A stretch of DNA of 26,658 nucleotides, from NCBI GenBank assembly GCA_040002995.1, contig JBDUDK010000152.1:1-26658 (forward strand), written 5' to 3'. The position numbers and the translations under genes were made by a program. Source of the stretch: JBDUDK01 sp040002995. GTDB taxonomy: Bacteria; Actinomycetota; Acidimicrobiia; Acidimicrobiales; Ilumatobacteraceae. Every line of letters starts with the position of its first letter. The first letter of the stretch is position 1. The notes beneath the pieces are model-generated. The model made no database searches, was not told the origin of the DNA, and was given only the letters and a program-made list of their open reading frames with translations. Below, piece by piece: positions 7,849 to 15,383 of this stretch.

Positions 7849-9309
7849 TCACAGGCCGACCGGGAGGCTCTCAACGGCTCGGATGGAGTTCCCAATCAGC
7901 GCGTCGCCTACTCGGTTGTCGAGACCTTCGCAGGACGGCGGCAGCCCACGCGCCGCCAACGTGACCTCGCGGGTGACCTCGGGGCGTCCGGGTAGCCCGT
8001 CGTGGGCGGTGAGCGGGTTCGTCGCGCTGGCCACCACGATGTTGTGCGCGCCCGGAAGCCGAGTGTCGGGCGCGGTCACGATCGGGTCATACCGTCCGCC
8101 GATCGAGGTGATGGGAACATCGGACGCGACTCCCGTGCTCCGGTATCTGTCCATGAACGCCGAGTCCGGCGCCATCTCCTGCGGCGAAGGCGAGTCGTGC
8201 TCCATGCCTTGCGTGGCGCCGGTGGCTTCGAGGGTGTCGAGTAAGCCCTCGGCGGCGGGGGACGACTTGGCGACGCGACCGAGGGTGCCCGCCAGCGTGT
8301 CGCCGTCGTGCGGAGAGCCGATCGTGACGACCCGTAGCCCCTCGTGGTCGGCGAGGTAGTGAAGGGAGGTGACGGCGACGAGCCCGCCCTGGCTGTGCGC
8401 CACGAGATCGATCGGCCGACCGTTCGCGACGGCGCGTACCTGGCCGATGAGATCAGCGAGAGCACGCGCCGATTCTTCGATCGGCTGCTGCGACGCGGCC
8501 GAGTCGTAGTCCGTGGCTGTTATCGCTGCGAACTCGGCGGCGTCAGAGGGGTCGGGTATCCGGCCGCCCGCATACGAGAAGCGCAGAACCGACGATGGCT
8601 CGAAGCCCGCACCAACGACGTCGAGGTGCTCGATACCCGTGAGCGAACGACTGTTGGAGCCGTACCCCGCAACCAGGATGACGACGTGCTCGGCGGGCGG
8701 GGGCGGCAAGGGCGCGTCAAACTTTGTGCACGGACCCCCGCCGCCGGTGACAAAGTTGAAGGCGTGACGCAACCACCCGAGGGCCTGGTGGAGCAGACCG
8801 CCGTCGCGTCGGCCGAACCCGGCTTCCTCCCTCGTGGGGACCAATCGGGCTCGGACGGTGGCCGCTATGGGGGGCTGAGGGAGAAGTGGCTCCGGGTCGA
8901 CGTAAACGTTCCGGTTGCGCACGCCGAAATGGAGATGGTCGGTGCTGGTGCCGAGCGGCTCGCCCACGCCCACCACCTGGCCGGGCGCCACGGCCACCGA
9001 TGACAGTGGTCCATAGCTCGTTCGCAGCGAGTCGGGATGGACGATGGTGACCCACAACTCGTGGGCGACGGGTCCGGCGAACTGCACCGTTCCCGCCGCC
9101 GACGCACGAACTTCGGTGCCGGACGGCGGTCGATACTCGACACCGCGGTGGCCACTGCCGTACGCGGATAGAGGCGCGCGGAACGGCTCCACGATCGGAC
9201 CAGGCACCGGTGGCTGGAGCACGGCATCGGCGGCGGCCGTCGCGAGGAGCCCCGGCCAAAAAACGGAAGGCACGACCACGAGGACGACAAAGACGATGGC
9301 ACGGCGCAT
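7849..9309 (-). CDS. Secreted M23-family (LytM-like) domain fused to an alpha/beta-hydrolase (lipase/esterase-like) domain
   Basis: A 486 aa exported protein. Residues 1-27 form a signal peptide (MRRAIVFVVLVVVPSVFWPG, then ATAAADA). Residues about 36-143 are an M23 peptidase-like domain: GHRGVE with H54 and E58 (E where the family usually has D), VHPDSLRTSYGPLSS, and HLHFGV with H125 and H127. A linker with a hydrophobic patch leads to residues about 206-440, an alpha/beta hydrolase: VVILVAGYGSNS, nucleophile elbow AHSQGG (S306), IGSPHDGDTLAG, then RYDPIV (D408) and a His (H436 or H422) that could complete the triad. M23 domains act on peptidoglycan cross-bridges; the second domain suggests an ester or lipid substrate. 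It occupies the position of the conserved actinobacterial M23 gene next to rpsB (Rv2891, SCO5623). Substrate unknown. Confidence 0.85.
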   Translation of the reverse strand: MRRAIVFVVLVVVPSVFWPGLLATAAADAVLQPPVPGPIVEPFRAPLSAYGSGHRGVEYRPPSGTEVRASAAGTVQFAGPVAHELWVTIVHPDSLRTSYGPLSSVAVAPGQVVGVGEPLGTSTDHLHFGVRNRNVYVDPEPLLPQPPIAATVRARLVPTREEAGFGRRDGGLLHQALGWLRHAFNFVTGGGGPCTKFDAPLPPPPAEHVVILVAGYGSNSRSLTGIEHLDVVGAGFEPSSVLRFSYAGGRIPDPSDAAEFAAITATDYDSAASQQPIEESARALADLIGQVRAVANGRPIDLVAHSQGGLVAVTSLHYLADHEGLRVVTIGSPHDGDTLAGTLGRVAKSSPAAEGLLDTLEATGATQGMEHDSPSPQEMAPDSAFMDRYRSTGVASDVPITSIGGRYDPIVTAPDTRLPGAHNIVVASATNPLTAHDGLPGRPEVTREVTLAARGLPPSCEGLDNRVGDALIGNSIRAVESLPVGL

Positions 9310-9370
9310 GCCGCGACCCCCTGAGACAACAGAGACCTAAGGGGGGAAGCCGGCGGGGAAGCGCTTCGGA

Positions 9371-10147
9371 TCAGGCGGGTTCGCGCTCAGCGGCGGCAAC
9401 ACGGGCGCGCAGATGCAACACGGCTTTCGTGTGGATCTGGCAGACCCGACTCTCGGTGACGCCGAGCACCTGACCGATCTCGGCGAGCGTGAGACCTTCG
9501 TAGTAGTAGAGCGTGAGGACGATCTTTTCCCGCTCGGGCATCGTGTTGATGGCCTTGGCCAGGATCTGCTTCATCTCGGTTATCTCGAACAGCGCGACGG
9601 GCCCGTCGCTTTTGTCGGCGACGGTGTCGCCAAGGGTGGTGGCGTCACCGCGGTCACCGACCAGCATCTCGTCGAGCGCCGCGATGCCCACGAACGAGAT
9701 CTGACCCAGTGTCGACTGCAGCTGCTCGTCGGAAATGCCGAGCTCGTTCGCGAGCTCCTCGTCGCTCGGGCTGCGATGGTGCTCGGCCTCGAGCCGTTGG
9801 AACGCCCGCTCGAGGTTGCGGGCCTTGGCGCGCACCGACCGCGGCACCCAGTCGATCGAGCGCAGCTCGTCGAGGATCGCGCCCTTGATGCGGCTGATCG
9901 CGTAGGTCTCGAACTTGTAGCCGCGGTCGAGGTCGAACTTTTCGATCGCGTCGATGAGACCGAAAATCCCGTAGCTCACGAGATCGGCCTGATCGACACT
10001 TTGCGGCAGCCCCACCGCCACCCGGCCGGCCACGTACTTCACGAGTGGCGCGTACTGCAGGATGAGGCGGTCGCGTACCTGGCGCTCGCCGTCCGCCTTG
10101 AAGCGGGCCCACAGCTCGTCGAGCGGAGCGCTCGTGTCAGAGCTCAT
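9371..10147 (-). CDS. whiG: RNA polymerase sigma factor, FliA/WhiG (sigma-28) family
   Basis: Group 3 sigma factor of 258 aa starting at ATG 10147, which overlaps the xerC stop (ATGA). Region 2 is clear (QYAPLVKYVAGRVAVGLP, DLVSYGIFGLIDAIEKFD, YKFETYAISRIKGAILDELR, IDWVPRSVR), region 3 follows (SPSDEELANELGISDEQLQ), and region 4 carries the helix-turn-helix (LTLAEIGQVLGVTESRVCQI). The pattern is that of WhiG and FliA, which control sporulation in Streptomyces or motility elsewhere. Position next to the M23 gene and rpsB matches whiG in Streptomyces, so WhiG is the better label, but its target programme in this organism is not shown; no anti-sigma gene lies nearby. Confidence 0.9.
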   Translation of the reverse strand: MSSDTSAPLDELWARFKADGERQVRDRLILQYAPLVKYVAGRVAVGLPQSVDQADLVSYGIFGLIDAIEKFDLDRGYKFETYAISRIKGAILDELRSIDWVPRSVRAKARNLERAFQRLEAEHHRSPSDEELANELGISDEQLQSTLGQISFVGIAALDEMLVGDRGDATTLGDTVADKSDGPVALFEITEMKQILAKAINTMPEREKIVLTLYYYEGLTLAEIGQVLGVTESRVCQIHTKAVLHLRARVAAAEREPA

Positions 10148-11013
10148 GCGCGCGGGTGGGCCTGGTCGTAGACGAGGCGCAGGCGCTCGCGGCTGACGTG
10201 CGTGTAGATCTGGGTGGTCGACACGTCGGCATGCCCCAACAGCTCCTGCACCGCTCTCAGATCGGCCCCGCCATCGAGAAGATGAGTGGCAAAGGTGTGG
10301 CGGAGGGCATGCGGATGGGTCGGGGCCGAGGCCCGCCGATCGAGGATCCGACGCACGTCGCGGGGGGTAAGGCGGTGGCCACGGCGGTTGATGAACAGGG
10401 CGGCTCCGGCCTGGCTGCCCTCGACAAATGCGCCACGAGCGTGCGCCAACCAGGCGTTGACGGCGTCGGTGGCCGGTTCCCCGAGCGGCGCGCGTCGTTG
10501 CTTGGCGCCCTTGCCCCACACGACGACGGCTCGACCGGCCAGGTCGACATCGTCGACATCGAGACCGCACAGCTCCGAGACGCGCAGCCCGCAGCCGTAG
10601 AGCAACTCGAGGACCGCGTCGTCGCGGCGGTCGCCCAACTCGGGCATCGGGGAACGCGGCTCGAGCAGCGCTTCGAGCTCGTCGCCGCGAAGGACGCGGG
10701 GCAACCGAGCGTCGCCTTTGGGCGCCGAGAGCGATCGCGCGGGATCGTGCTCGATGCGCCCGGTGCGCTGCAGCCAGGCGAAGTAGCGGCGCAGGGTCGA
10801 CGCCTTGCGGGCGATCGTGCGGCGGGCGTAACGGCGGGTCGACAGATAGGCGAGGTAGCGGCGCAGCGTGAGCCGATCGATGCCGGAAGGGCCGTCGACA
10901 CCCAACCGCTCGGCCCACGCCACGAACGCGGCGAGGTCGGACCGGTAGGCCTCCGCCGTGGCCCCGCTCACCGCGGTGAGCGAGCGCGCGAACTCGTCGC
11001 GAGACCAACGCAT
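10144..11013 (-). CDS. xerC: Tyrosine site-specific recombinase XerC
   Basis: Tyrosine recombinase (289 aa, family-typical) acting with XerD at dif to resolve chromosome dimers. N-terminal SAM-like core-binding domain (residues 1-90), catalytic domain after. Catalytic residues: R144 in CGLRVSELCG, K168 in GKGAKQR, H235 and R238 in HALRHTFATHLL, H261 in LLGHADVSTTQ, and nucleophile Y270 in QIYTHVS. It lies between dprA and the sigma factor as in other actinobacteria, which argues for the housekeeping XerC rather than an integrase; no attachment site or other mobile gene is near. Confidence 0.93.
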   Translation of the reverse strand: MRWSRDEFARSLTAVSGATAEAYRSDLAAFVAWAERLGVDGPSGIDRLTLRRYLAYLSTRRYARRTIARKASTLRRYFAWLQRTGRIEHDPARSLSAPKGDARLPRVLRGDELEALLEPRSPMPELGDRRDDAVLELLYGCGLRVSELCGLDVDDVDLAGRAVVVWGKGAKQRRAPLGEPATDAVNAWLAHARGAFVEGSQAGAALFINRRGHRLTPRDVRRILDRRASAPTHPHALRHTFATHLLDGGADLRAVQELLGHADVSTTQIYTHVSRERLRLVYDQAHPRA

Positions 11014-11061
11014 CGATCCACGCTAACCCTTGGGTTCGCCCCCAGCTCGTGCGGGCGGCCA

Positions 11062-12183
11062 TCAGGGGGCTCCCCCGACATACTCGATCCAGCCCGCCCG
11101 CCTGGCCACGACCCCTTTCAGCTCGAGACGAGTGACCGAGAGCGCGACCGTGGCGAGCGGCAGGCCGGTGGCCCTGATCAGCGCCTCGAGATCGCACGCT
11201 CGACGCTGCAAGACCTCGGCCACCGGGCGGTCGGCCGGATCGATCGCGCCGAGAGCGCCCGCGGCGTCGAGGGGGCTCGGGCGGGCAAAGCCGAGCGCCA
11301 CCAGGATGTCGCCGACATCTCGCACCAGAACCGCCCCTTCGGTGATGAGATGGTTGGTGCCCTCGCTCGCCGCGGCGCGGACGGATCCCGGCACCGCGAG
11401 CACCGTGCGATCACGCGCGAGGGCTTCTTCGACGGTGCTCATCGACCCGCCCCGCCGGCGCGATTCGACAACCACGACAACCTCGGCGAGCGCGGCGATG
11501 ATGCGGTTCCGAGCGGGGAAGCGCCAAGGCTCGGGCGGTGCGCCGGGCGGTGCCTCGGAAAGAAGGAGGCCACGAGCGGTGACCTCGTCCCAGAGACGGG
11601 CGCTCTCTCGCGGATAGACGATGTCGAGGCCGCTGCCGACCACACCGATGGGCGGCGCCCCGTTGGCAACGAGCGCGCCGCGGTGGGCCGCGCCGTCGAT
11701 GCCGCGAGCGAGGCCAGACACCACGCGCACGCCGGCCTCGGCCAGCCCGGCGGCCAGTTCGAACGCGACCTCTCGACCCACCTCGGTGGCGTTGCGCGTG
11801 CCCACGATGGCCACGCGGCGCCCATCGATCACGCCGAGATCACCGCGTGCGAACAACACCAGCGGGGGCTCGGGATCGTCGACGAGCACGCTCGGGTACG
11901 GCGGGCGCCCGTGCAGGAGAACGCTGATGCCGGCGGCGTGGGCCTGGCGCAGGAGCAACTCTGGTTGGATCGATGCCGACGCCGATCGCCACCGCTCGGC
12001 GAGCGGCGCCGGCGCATGCACGAGCCGTTCGCGCACCCCGGCGTCGGTAAGAGCGCGCCCCGACCGCACGGCCGCCCACGCCTCTTCGGGCGGCCAGCGG
12101 CCGAGCAGCGCGCGCAGCCGGACCGGTCCCATCTGAGGCAGCGCGCAAAGCGCCAGCGCGTGCGCGACATCACGGTGGGTCAC
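11062..12183 (-). CDS. dprA: DNA processing protein DprA (Smf)
   Basis: Binds incoming single-stranded DNA and loads RecA during natural transformation; 373 aa from a GTG at 12183 that overlaps the comM stop (GTGA). The long open frame upstream of this is antisense-type noise inside comM. Domains: N-terminal SAM/HhH-like region (1-80), Rossmann-type core with VAIVGTR (124-130), SGLARGIDGAAHRGAL (156-171), GSGLDIVYP (183-191), FPARNRIIA (222-230), RRGGSMST (243-250) and SEGTNHLI, then a winged-helix DprA C-terminal domain (about 318-370). DprA next to ComM points to DNA uptake or to recombination functions; no uptake machinery is in this window. Confidence 0.94.
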   Translation of the reverse strand: MTHRDVAHALALCALPQMGPVRLRALLGRWPPEEAWAAVRSGRALTDAGVRERLVHAPAPLAERWRSASASIQPELLLRQAHAAGISVLLHGRPPYPSVLVDDPEPPLVLFARGDLGVIDGRRVAIVGTRNATEVGREVAFELAAGLAEAGVRVVSGLARGIDGAAHRGALVANGAPPIGVVGSGLDIVYPRESARLWDEVTARGLLLSEAPPGAPPEPWRFPARNRIIAALAEVVVVVESRRRGGSMSTVEEALARDRTVLAVPGSVRAAASEGTNHLITEGAVLVRDVGDILVALGFARPSPLDAAGALGAIDPADRPVAEVLQRRACDLEALIRATGLPLATVALSVTRLELKGVVARRAGWIEYVGGAP

Positions 12184-13694
12184 GCGGCGCGCCGGTCGAG
12201 ATAGCCGGGGTCGACTCGCAACTGCAACGCCTGCCCGACGTGCGGTTCGTCGATCGGCCCCTCGTCGCCGGCGAGGTCGGCCAGAGTGCGGGCGACCCGC
12301 CGCACGCGATGGAGCCCGCGCCCGGTGAGCTTGTCTTTCTCGAGCAGCGACCGAAGCAGCCGCCGCGCCCGCTTCGTGATCGGAGCCAGCTCGTCGAGCC
12401 GGTCGGCGGGCAGATCGGCGTTGGTGGGCACGCCCCGTGCGGCCGCCGCGCCCCGGGCCCTCGCCACGCGCGCCGCGACAAGGGCGCTCGACTCGCCCGA
12501 ACCACCCCCGAGCAGCTCGCCCGCGTCGGGCCGGTTGACGATGACGCGCAGATCGAATCGATCGAGGAGCGGACCCGACACGCGCCGCACATAGCGCTGG
12601 CGGGTGTTGTCGCTGCACCCGCACGCCCCCGGCTCACCGCCCACACCACACGGACAGGGATTCATGGCGGCCACGAGAAGGAACCGGCACGGGAACTCGA
12701 CGCTTGCGCGCGCCCGGATAACCCTGACCACTCCCTCCTCGATGGGTTGGCGGAGGCCGTCGAGCACCGGCGCCGAGAACTCGCCGAGCTCGTCGAGGAA
12801 CAAAACCCCGCGATGCGCGAGCGACACCTCGCCCGGCCGCAGCAACGTGCTTCCGCCGCCAACGAGCGCGACCGCGGATGCGCCGTGGTGAGGAGCGCGT
12901 AGCGGTGGTCGGGTGACGAGGCCGTCGGGAGGGAGCGCGACCCCCGCCGCGGAGTGGATCATGGTGACTTCGAGCGCGTGGGCGGCGGGCAGCGGGGGAA
13001 GAAGGCCGGCGAGACGGCGAGCGAGCATGGATTTGCCCGACCCCGGCGGGCCGACCATCAAGAGGTGGTGACCGCCCGCGGCCGCCACCTCGAGCGCAAG
13101 GCGGCCGACCGGCTGACCGCGCACATCGGCGAGGTCGGGCGGGCCGGGCATCGACGCGCGCGGTGGCGGCGGCGGTTCGTCGGGCCAGCCGGCCTCGCCC
13201 CGCAACGCCGCCACCAGGCCGGCCAACGTTCCGACGGTGTGCACGGCACCGCGCGCCACCAGCGCGGCCTCGCGCCCGCACCCCGCGGGCACGATGATCG
13301 TGTCGCCGGAGGTGGCGTCGACGAGCGGCACGATGCCGGGCACTCTTCTGACGCTGCCGTCGAGCCCGAGTTCGCCGAGGAAGCCATGACCGGCGACGGC
13401 TTCGGGTTCGAGCGCGCCGTTCGCGACGAGCAAGCCGATGGCAATCGGCAAGTCGAGCCCCGAACCCCCCTTGCGCACATCGCCGGGGGCGAGATTGACC
13501 GTGACCCGCTTGAGCGGCCACGGCAGCGACGATGACAACAACGCCGCCCGCACGCGGTCGCGCGATTCGCGACACGCCTCGTCGGGAAGGCCAACGATGG
13601 AGAACGCCGGAAGGCCGGGCGAGACGTGGACTTCGACAGTGACCGGACGGCCGCGGGCGCCGAAAAGCGTGGCCGACGAGAGGGTGGCGAGCAC
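12180..13694 (-). CDS. comM: ComM/YifB-family Mg-chelatase-like AAA+ ATPase
   Basis: Hexameric helicase promoting branch migration during integration of transforming DNA. 504 aa from a GTG with a GGGAGG site 6 nt upstream. Order: N-terminal ChlI-like S5 fold (SSATLFGARGRPVTVEVHVS, IVGLPDEACRESRDRVRAAL, VNLAPGDVRKGGSGLDLPIA), AAA+ core with Walker A GPPGSGKS (215-222) and Walker B VLFLDELGEF (297-306), a conserved cysteine cluster MNPCPCG...CGC (345-360), and a C-terminal Mg-chelatase domain with TGRGLHRVRRVARTLADL. In Mycobacterium this gene is preceded by yraN and rnhB; here a lipoprotein on the other strand takes that place. Confidence 0.94.
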   Translation of the reverse strand: MLATLSSATLFGARGRPVTVEVHVSPGLPAFSIVGLPDEACRESRDRVRAALLSSSLPWPLKRVTVNLAPGDVRKGGSGLDLPIAIGLLVANGALEPEAVAGHGFLGELGLDGSVRRVPGIVPLVDATSGDTIIVPAGCGREAALVARGAVHTVGTLAGLVAALRGEAGWPDEPPPPPRASMPGPPDLADVRGQPVGRLALEVAAAGGHHLLMVGPPGSGKSMLARRLAGLLPPLPAAHALEVTMIHSAAGVALPPDGLVTRPPLRAPHHGASAVALVGGGSTLLRPGEVSLAHRGVLFLDELGEFSAPVLDGLRQPIEEGVVRVIRARASVEFPCRFLLVAAMNPCPCGVGGEPGACGCSDNTRQRYVRRVSGPLLDRFDLRVIVNRPDAGELLGGGSGESSALVAARVARARGAAAARGVPTNADLPADRLDELAPITKRARRLLRSLLEKDKLTGRGLHRVRRVARTLADLAGDEGPIDEPHVGQALQLRVDPGYLDRRAA

Positions 13695-13751
13695 GATTTC
13701 CTCCCAGGTGCGGGGCGCGCTGCGCCGCCGACGACGGGAAGAAGTGACCGC

Positions 13752-13757
13752 ACCTTA
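13752..13757 (-). promoter_or_regulatory. Candidate -10 box for the comM-dprA-xerC-sigma operon
   Basis: TAAGGT on the minus strand fits the TANNNT form and lies 58 nt upstream of the comM GTG. I see no convincing -35. The next gene upstream is divergent, so a promoter must lie in this roughly 110 bp gap. Confidence 0.35.
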
Positions 13758-13809
13758 GCAGGAGGGTGTGACATCGATCGAGGGTCGGTGCCTGCCAGAC
13801 TCGACCGTC

Positions 13810-14244
13810 ATGGCCCGGCCCCGGCACGCGCTCGTGCACGCGGTCGTAAGCACAGCCGTCGCCTGCGTGACCGTCGCAGCCTGCTCCGGCACGCACCACG
13901 GCGACACCGCGGCCTTCTGTGCGCAGCTAAAGATCGACGCGCCGACGCTTACCGGCCGGCCCACGGATGCGATCACGAAGCGGACCACGACGCAGGCCTT
14001 TCACCGTCTGGCCAAGCTGGCCCCCGCGGCGATCTTCGACGACTGGGCCCGCCTGACCGTGCTCGTCGACAAGCTGGCCGCCTTTGATCCGGCCCACGAC
14101 GACCCGTTCGGCGACATCTACGCCGCCGCGCTCGACCCCAATGTGAAGGCGGCCGCCGACCACGTACGCATCTGGTCGGCCAGTACCTGCTCGCTCGACC
14201 TCACCGTGACGCCCGCGACGGGAACTACCCCAACGACGGGATGA
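13810..14244 (+). CDS. Small predicted lipoprotein, function unknown
   Basis: 144 aa. From ATG 13810 the N-terminus is a typical lipoprotein signal: a basic MARPRHAL, a hydrophobic core, and the lipobox VAAC with the lipidated Cys at residue 25. The mature part is mostly helical with no motif I recognise (AFHRLAKLAPAAIFDDWARL, VKAAADHVRIWSAS), has two further Cys (C37 and C129) that could form a disulfide, and ends in a Thr/Gly/Pro tail. An upstream GTG at 13768 would add 14 residues in front of the signal; the AGGAGG there is only about 2 nt from it, too close to work well. Convergent with clpP, 9 bp between stops. Confidence 0.7.
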   Translation: MARPRHALVHAVVSTAVACVTVAACSGTHHGDTAAFCAQLKIDAPTLTGRPTDAITKRTTTQAFHRLAKLAPAAIFDDWARLTVLVDKLAAFDPAHDDPFGDIYAAALDPNVKAAADHVRIWSASTCSLDLTVTPATGTTPTTG

Positions 14245-14253
14245 AGTGGCCTA

Positions 14254-14856
14254 TCAGTGAATCTGGCCGCGCTTGACGATGACGTGGTCGATGATGCCGT
14301 ATTCCTGTGCCTCTTGCGGGGTGAACCAACGATCGCGATCGGCGTCGGCGACGATCTTCTCGTAGGTCTGGCCCGTGTGGTGGGCGATGCGCTCGAACAA
14401 CATCTTCTTCGTGTAGGCCATCTGCTCGGCCTGGATCGCGATGTCGGATGCCTGGCCGCGGATGCCGCCGAGGGGCTGATGCATCATGATCCGCGCGTTC
14501 GGGAGCGAGTAGCGCTTGCCTGCGGTGCCCGCGCACAAAAGGAACTGACCCATCGACGCCGCGAGACCCATGCAGATCGTGCTCAAATCGCAGCTGAGAA
14601 ATTGCATCGTGTCGTAGATCGCCATCCCGGCGGTGACCGAGCCGCCTGGTGAGTTGATGTACAACGCGATCTCGCGGTTTGAGTCCTCGCCTTCGAGATA
14701 GAGCAGTTGCGCGATGATCATGTTGGCGATCTCGTCGTTCACATCGGTGCCCAGCAACACGATGCGGTTCTTGAGGAGCCGGTTGAAGATGTCCATGCGG
14801 TCGGACGGCGCCGACGTGTCGAACGCTCGGATCAGGGGCAGTGGGTTCTCGGGCAT
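14254..14856 (-). CDS. clpP: ATP-dependent Clp protease proteolytic subunit
   Basis: Serine protease of the ClpP tetradecamer (200 aa). Catalytic triad S101 (MGLAASMGQF), H126 (RIMMHQPLGG) and D175 (DADRDRWF); also IVLLGTDVNDEIAN, LYINSPGGSVTAGMAIYDTM and the handle helix QAEQMAYTKKMLFERIA. Complete and canonical. It stands alone: no second clpP, clpX or tig beside it, whereas actinobacteria usually have clpP1-clpP2 followed by clpX. It may be an additional subunit, with the main pair elsewhere. No Shine-Dalgarno is visible, and a TAGCCT box ends 6 nt before the ATG, so the message may be leaderless. Confidence 0.95.
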   Translation of the reverse strand: MPENPLPLIRAFDTSAPSDRMDIFNRLLKNRIVLLGTDVNDEIANMIIAQLLYLEGEDSNREIALYINSPGGSVTAGMAIYDTMQFLSCDLSTICMGLAASMGQFLLCAGTAGKRYSLPNARIMMHQPLGGIRGQASDIAIQAEQMAYTKKMLFERIAHHTGQTYEKIVADADRDRWFTPQEAQEYGIIDHVIVKRGQIH

Positions 14857-14862
14857 GAGGGC

Positions 14863-14868
14863 AGGCTA
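14863..14868 (-). promoter_or_regulatory. Candidate -10 box of a leaderless clpP promoter
   Basis: TAGCCT (minus strand) is followed by 6 nt (GCCCTC) and then the clpP ATG. A transcript starting at the usual distance from a -10 would begin at or next to the A of the ATG. There is no ribosome site between. No clear -35. Confidence 0.45.
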
Positions 14869-14912
14869 CCGAACCTTGCTCGCATCGCACTGGACGTGTT
14901 CACTGATCGTCA

Positions 14913-15383
14913 GTGGAGGAGTCCACCCGTCCTGAGCGTTCCCCGACATGGGTGGGAGGGGCGCGTTCGAGGGTCATGGCCGTCGGCGGTGCGCTGGGCG
15001 TCCTCCTTGCCGCCTTCTTTTTCACCGTGGGCCTTCCCCTCATTGCCCTGCCGTTCGCCGTGGTGGCGATCGGGTTGACGAGCGTCTCGACGATCGCGGT
15101 CACGATCGACTCCGCCGGCCTGCATATCGCGTTCGGACCTTGGGGGGTTCCGAAGAAGCGGATAGCACTCACTGACATCGAGAGCGCGCAGGCGATCGAT
15201 GTGCGACCGATGCGTTGGGGCGGTTGGGGCTATCGGTGGGTGCCGTGGAAACGGGCATCGGCCGTCGTCTTGCGCGGCGGGCCGGGCGTGAAGGTCAATC
15301 GGGTGGGTGGCCGCACGTTCGTCGTCACCGTCGACGGCGCACCTCGAGCGGCCGCGGTGCTCAACGAACTCAAGCGCGCCTGA
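14913..15383 (+). CDS. Membrane protein with PH-like domain, function unknown
   Basis: 156 aa from GTG 14913; a start at ATG 14976 (MAVGGALGVLL) is also possible. Two adjacent hydrophobic segments (about residues 24-42 and 43-60) form a hairpin, followed by a beta-rich domain of about 95 residues: TIDSAGLHIAFGPWGVPKKR, IALTDIESAQAIDVRPMRWG, GWGYRW, VVLRGGPGVKVNRVGGRTFV, VNELKRA-like helix at the end. The strand order with the GGWGYR signature and a closing helix looks like bacterial PH-type domains in small membrane proteins. No catalytic motif. It converges on the zinc peptidase gene with no base between the stops. Confidence 0.75.
   Translation: MEESTRPERSPTWVGGARSRVMAVGGALGVLLAAFFFTVGLPLIALPFAVVAIGLTSVSTIAVTIDSAGLHIAFGPWGVPKKRIALTDIESAQAIDVRPMRWGGWGYRWVPWKRASAVVLRGGPGVKVNRVGGRTFVVTVDGAPRAAAVLNELKRA

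Noticed and set aside
7701..7895. Upstream extension of rpsB by 65 residues
   Set aside because: The S2 N-terminus begins at MTAVVSMRQLL, preceded by a perfect GGAAGGAG site; the extension overlaps the end of the hydrolase gene and is not S2-like.
10144..11013. Tyrosine recombinase as sign of an integrated element
   Set aside because: It sits in the conserved dprA-xerC-sigma factor order and has housekeeping XerC length; no attachment repeats or phage genes are near.
10148..11197. Open extension of the sigma-factor frame upstream, giving a 608-residue reading
   Set aside because: The upstream 350 residues lie in another frame of xerC and have no domain; the sigma family start is the ATG overlapping the xerC stop.
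10156..12204. A 682-codon open frame on the plus strand, antisense to xerC and dprA
   Set aside because: No recognisable domain, composition dominated by Arg, Gly and Ala as in GC-rich shadow frames, and the opposite strand encodes two textbook proteins with full motifs.
13768..13809. GTG at 13768 as the lipoprotein start, next to an AGGAGG
   Set aside because: The AGGAGG is about 2 nt from the GTG, too close, and the extra residues would precede a signal peptide that is ideal from the ATG at 13810.
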